Source: Pseudonocardia humida
GTDB lineage: Bacteria; Actinomycetota; Actinomycetes; Mycobacteriales; Pseudonocardiaceae
DNA: 64,000 nt
Direction of reading: 5' to 3'
NCBI RefSeq assembly: GCF_023898865.1
Contig: NZ_JAGSOV010000070.1
Location: forward strand, 40,507 to 104,506
Shown here in pieces: positions 61,149-64,000 of the stretch (within the stretch, counting starts at the first letter, position 1; every line of letters starts with the position of its first letter). The notes beneath the pieces were generated by a model, which was not told the DNA's origin, made no database searches, and was given only the letters and a program-made list of their open reading frames with translations. Both the position numbers and the translations under genes were made by a program.

Positions 61149-61646
61149 GTGACCGACAGGCGGCCGTCCCTGGACGCCGTGCAACTGGGCGTGTACTTCG
61201 CCCTCATGGAGGTGGCGGGCCTGCTCCGGCACGCGGTCGAGCAGCAGCTGCGCGAGGCCGGCGACCTCAGCTATGTGCAGTTCCAGCTCCTGGCCCGGCT
61301 GGGTCTCGACTCACCGACGGGCAGCGAACGGATGACCGACCTGGCCGATGGCGTCGTCTACAGCCGCAGCGGCCTGACCTACCAGGCCGGGCTCCTCGAG
61401 AAGGCCGGACTGGTCACGCGCACGCCCTCCGCGGACGACGAACGGGGTGTCACGGTCACGATCACCGACGCCGGGCGGGCGCTGCTGGCCGAGGTGCTCC
61501 CCGGTCACGTCGAAGTGGTCAGTCGCCAACTCTTCCAGCCGCTGACGCGCGCGGACACCGAAGCCCTGGCCGACCTGCTGTCGCCGGTGCGCGACCACAT
61601 GCGTTCGTCGCCGCCCCGCTCGGCGGCACCCCGCCGCAGGCGATGA
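61149..61646 (+). CDS. MarR-family transcriptional regulator
   Basis: The protein has 165 aa. The winged helix is LSYVQFQLLARLGLDSPTGS, MTDLADGVVYSRSGLTYQAG and the wing TRTPSADDERGVTVTITDAG. GTG start at 61149. No conserved cysteine is seen, so a small-molecule ligand is more likely than thiol oxidation. The divergent operators indicate control of the quinone reductase and esterase genes and of itself. Confidence 0.92.
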   Translation: MTDRRPSLDAVQLGVYFALMEVAGLLRHAVEQQLREAGDLSYVQFQLLARLGLDSPTGSERMTDLADGVVYSRSGLTYQAGLLEKAGLVTRTPSADDERGVTVTITDAGRALLAEVLPGHVEVVSRQLFQPLTRADTEALADLLSPVRDHMRSSPPRSAAPRRRR

Positions 61647-61649
61647 CCC

Positions 61650-61940
61650 CGCCCTACTCCTCGGGTGGGAGCACGAATTCCATGCCGTACTCCGGAGCGA
61701 GTTCGACGGCTCGTCGCACCCGCTCCTCGCGCTCCGCCTCACTGGAGGCTGCCCACCCGCACCTCTACCGAGCCCTCGAGGACGCGGAAGCACTCCTCGA
61801 AGTCGTGCCGGGTGGGGGAGGTCCGCCCCCCGGCGGGATGAGCATGTCCAGCATCGCGAAGCGGCCGGCGGTCTGCTCACCGGAGAACAGTTGACCAGGT
61901 CCGCCGGAAGCTCGGCCGAGAGCAGCTGCACCCTCGATCA
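61650..61940 (-). pseudogene. Cupin-protein relic with internal deletion
   Basis: The minus strand reads GGPGQLFSGEQTAGRFAMLD and MLIPPGGGPPP, then after a shift HRHDFEECFRVLEGSVEVRVG, and finally AEREERVRRAVELAPEYGME with a stop. Start, metal-site strand and C-terminal helix of a common actinobacterial cupin are recognisable, but the middle (second metal motif) is deleted. Nothing is seen at 61941-62108. Confidence 0.6.
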
Positions 61941-62108
61941 CTTGACATCCGTCCTGGCCCGCACGATCCCATGACGAGTGTCGAGGGTCCGTGTCCTCGA
62001 CCCCGTGGGCCACCCGTCTCCGCCGTCATGGGCCCCCTCGACATGGCCGTCGAACGACGCGGACGCGGGTGCGGAGAGCGGAGGTGCCCCACCTCTGCGA
62101 AAGCGTCC

Positions 62109-62810
62109 TCAGGCGGGCGCGACGAGTTCGGCGACCAGCGCCCGCAGCTGGGCCGCGGCGAGCGGACCGCTGTCGGGACCGAGCCACCGCAGGTGGCCGA
62201 ACACCTCGAGGATCACCAGCCCGTGCAGGCGGGTCCACCCGCCCATGACCACGGCCGCGGCCTCCGTCGGTAGCTCCGGGTCCAGCGCGGCCGCCCACCG
62301 GCGGGTGGCGGGGTCGTCCGTGCCGGCCGGGCGCGATGGGATTCGCAGCCGACCGGCCCGCCACGCGTCGACCACCGGCGCCAGCACCGCCTCCCCCACC
62401 CGGTGGCTAGCCGCGTGCGTCGACCCGCCCTCCGGGGCGGCGTAGCCGGGGATCGGGTCGCCGTAGAGCAGGCCGAACTCGTGGCGGTGCTCGATCGCCC
62501 AGCGGCGGAACGCGGCGAAGCCGACGAGCAGCCGCTCGGCGACGTCAGCGTCCTCGTGCCCGACCCGCCCCACCGCCACGGCGGCGGCCAGGGCGTCGAA
62601 CCCGTCGGCGATGAGTGCGGTGAGCAGGTCATCGCGGCTGGCGTAGTAGCGGTAGAGGCCGGCCGGACTCATCCCCATCGCGCCGGCAACGGCCCGCAGG
62701 GACAGCTGCGCGGCCCCGACGTTCCGCAGCTGGTCGAGGGCGGCCTCCTTGATCTGACCGATCGTCTGCACCCGCACCCGTTCCCGCCGGGTCGGCGGGG
62801 GCCTCCTCAT
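62109..62810 (-). CDS. TetR-family transcriptional regulator (TetR_C_13/WHG type)
   Basis: The protein has 233 aa. The HTH is IKEAALDQLRNVGAAQLSLR and AGAMGMSPAGLYRYYASRDD. The C-terminal domain has the W-H-G-like pattern (EAAAVVMGGWTRLHGLVILE) of the WHG group. The start at 62810 (MRRPPPTRRER) gives the usual short basic leader. It is divergent from the epimerase-type gene, with two matching operator half-sites in the gap. Confidence 0.9.
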   Translation of the reverse strand: MRRPPPTRRERVRVQTIGQIKEAALDQLRNVGAAQLSLRAVAGAMGMSPAGLYRYYASRDDLLTALIADGFDALAAAVAVGRVGHEDADVAERLLVGFAAFRRWAIEHRHEFGLLYGDPIPGYAAPEGGSTHAASHRVGEAVLAPVVDAWRAGRLRIPSRPAGTDDPATRRWAAALDPELPTEAAAVVMGGWTRLHGLVILEVFGHLRWLGPDSGPLAAAQLRALVAELVAPA

Positions 62811-62830
62811 GCGAGCACAGTACTCGTTGC

Positions 62831-62882
62831 GAACAGTGCTTGCAGAAGAACGAGCGACCACTGTAGTGTGCAAACACTGTTC
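62831..62882. promoter_or_regulatory. Paired inverted TetR operator sites
   Basis: GAACAGTGCTTGCA (62831-62844) and, inverted, TGCAAACACTGTTC (62869-62882) are the same 14-mer with one difference. They lie in the 107-bp gap between the divergent TetR and NAD-dependent epimerase-like genes. The second also contains the symmetric core GAACAGTG/CACTGTTC. Confidence 0.65.
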
Positions 62883-62917
62883 ACATCGCGATCCATAGTC
62901 GCAGAAAGTGGGGATCG

Positions 62918-63877
62918 ATGCCTGTCTCCGACCTGCACGTCGTCCTGGGAGCCACCGGCGGCATCGGCCGCGCCCTGGTACGCGAACTCGCCGCCCAGGG
63001 CCGCCGGGTGCGGGCGGTGTCCCGTCGCCTCGGGACCGACCTGCCGCCCGGTGTCGAGGCCGTGGCCGCCGACGTCTCCACCGCGGACGGGTCCCGAGCA
63101 GCCTGCGCAGGGGCCGCTGTCGTGCACCACTGCGCGCAGCCCGCCTACCACCGCTGGACCCAGGACTTCCCCGCGCTCAACGAGGCCGCGCTGATCGGCG
63201 CGGCGGCTGCCGGGGCGAAGCTGGTGCTGGCCGACAACCTCTACGCCTACGCCCCGCCCACGGGCCCGCTGACCGAGGACACGCCGCAGCAGCCGACCAG
63301 CCGTAAGGGCGCTGTCCGGCTCCGGCTCGCCGACCAACTGCTCGACGCGCACCGGCGCGGCACCCTCCGCGTCGCGATCGGCCGGGCCAGCGACTACTAC
63401 GGCCCCGGGACCATCGCGAGCACCGCCGGCGACACCGTCTTCGGCGCCGTGCTGGCGGGGAAGGCCGTGCGGTGGCCGGGCCGGGTCGACGTGCCGCACG
63501 CCCTGCACCATCTGCCCGACATCGCCCGCGGCCTGATCACCCTGGCCGACCACGGCGCCGCCGACGGACGCGCCTGGATCCTGCCCGCCGCACCCGCGCT
63601 GACCCCGCGCGAATTCGTCGACCGCATCGGTGCCGCCGCCGGGCGACCGGTCCGGATCAGCGCCACCCCTCGGGCGATGATGCGGCTCGTCGGGCTCTTC
63701 GACCGGTCCGCGGGCGAACTGCCCGACATCTGGTACCAGTACGACCGCCCGTGGACCGTCGACGACGGGCAGTTCCAGCGGACCTTCGGGCCGCAGCCCC
63801 CGACCGGCTGGGACGAGGGCATCGCCGCGACCGTCGACTGGTACCGGGGCCATCACCCGGCGAGCACCCGGTCCTAG
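62918..63877 (+). CDS. NAD-dependent epimerase/dehydratase-family protein
   Basis: The protein has 319 aa, extended SDR/Rossmann: LHVVLGATGGIGRALVRELA, VVHHCAQPAYHRW, LADNLYAYAPPTGPLTEDTP and RASDYYGPGT with VPHALHHLPDIARGLITL. The catalytic Tyr is probably the one in NLYAYAPP; a YxxxK motif is not obvious, so it may be an atypical reductase. An ATG at 62918 follows AGAAAGTGGGGATCG. It is most likely repressed by the divergent TetR. Confidence 0.88.
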   Translation: MPVSDLHVVLGATGGIGRALVRELAAQGRRVRAVSRRLGTDLPPGVEAVAADVSTADGSRAACAGAAVVHHCAQPAYHRWTQDFPALNEAALIGAAAAGAKLVLADNLYAYAPPTGPLTEDTPQQPTSRKGAVRLRLADQLLDAHRRGTLRVAIGRASDYYGPGTIASTAGDTVFGAVLAGKAVRWPGRVDVPHALHHLPDIARGLITLADHGAADGRAWILPAAPALTPREFVDRIGAAAGRPVRISATPRAMMRLVGLFDRSAGELPDIWYQYDRPWTVDDGQFQRTFGPQPPTGWDEGIAATVDWYRGHHPASTRS

Positions 63878-63891
63878 TAGGGCTTTGTTAG

Positions 63892-64000
63892 CTCGTGTTG
63901 TCGAAGGTGCGTTGGCAGGTGTGGCAGACACCGGCCCAGACGACCAGCAGTTTCTGGAGTTCGCGCAGGACTGCGTAGAGGGTCAGGCCGGCGCAGGGGC
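63892..64000 (-). mobile_element. C-terminal end of a probable transposase gene (runs off window)
   Basis: The minus strand entering from the right edge reads CAGLTLYAVLRELQKLLVVW and CHTCQRTFDNTS before a stop at about 63892. The outer sequence GGGCTTTGTTAGCTC at 63880 looks like an IS terminal repeat. The family is probably IS5-like, but too little is in the window to decide. Confidence 0.45.

Noticed and set aside
1..64000. CRISPR array, tRNA or rRNA genes
   Set aside because: Both strands were scanned for regularly spaced repeats and for tRNA T-loop/acceptor patterns; none was convincing. The only CRISPR trace is the cas6e relic.

Overview
The window is very GC-rich actinobacterial DNA with strong G/C preference at third codon positions. 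A SARP-type regulator, a deazaflavin (F420-type) nitroreductase homologue, a mycothiol-type arsenate reductase, P450 and LLM-class monooxygenases and many TetR/LysR/MarR regulators fit an actinomycete, most likely Pseudonocardiaceae. That placement is inferred from gene content and style, not from a marker gene. I see no tRNA, rRNA or CRISPR array. The density of insertion-sequence scars and broken genes suggests an accessory region (genomic island, plasmid or chromosome arm).

Region by region. (1) 1-10345: a LysR regulator diverges from an eight-gene, tightly coupled catabolic operon (LLM flavin monooxygenase, FAH-family hydrolase, ornithine cyclodeaminase-like enzyme, DapA-like aldolase, MHS transporter, P450, flavin reductase, bicupin dioxygenase), followed by IS5/IS110 debris. 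(2) 10346-18174: a membrane-linked alpha/beta hydrolase, a YrdB/SRPBCC pair, a DNA-ligase relic cut by an IS256-type relic, a ThuA protein, an EBP-like membrane protein and a PhoX relic. (3) 18175-20106: an arsenate-detoxification locus with an ArsR-ArsC fusion and a divergent ArsC. Both carry the same operator-like element, but no arsenite efflux gene is seen. (4) 20201-25031: a cupin, a 1059-aa SARP/AAA regulator and a SAM methyltransferase. (5) 25032-32613: IS3 and SnoaL relics, then a LysR-controlled locus of C-S lyase/aminotransferase, amidohydrolase and a polar-amino-acid ABC importer, then a PspC protein. (6) 32614-38287: a patchwork of IS, GlpX and methyltransferase relics, a dehalogenase-like hydrolase, TetR/SDR/nitroreductase genes and IS3/IS30 relics. 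(7) 38288-43872: a branched-chain aminotransferase with a cupin partner and LysR, then TetR and AraC regulators and a SHOCT protein.

(8) 43878-46876 looks like a composite transposon. A truncated and a nearly complete copy of one IS256-family element, in the same orientation, flank a small monooxygenase gene and an ArsR gene, and the whole unit is bracketed by a perfect 9-bp target duplication. (9) 46937-64000: an IS3 relic, an AAA ATPase, a relic of a type I-E CRISPR cas6e gene, hydrolase/SDR genes, a zinc metallopeptidase, an App1-like phosphatase, a CDF transporter coupled to a one-lobe binding lipoprotein, an unrecognised 444-aa protein, and NmrA, esterase and quinone-reductase genes. A MarR gene and a TetR gene have clear palindromic operators. 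A transposase end lies at the right edge.

The common pattern is short regulated cassettes (LysR, MarR, TetR or ArsR beside one to eight enzymes) separated by decayed mobile elements and gene fragments. Recurrent relics of one IS3 subfamily (near 37.1, 41.7 and 47.0 kb) suggest repeated insertion and recombination built this region.
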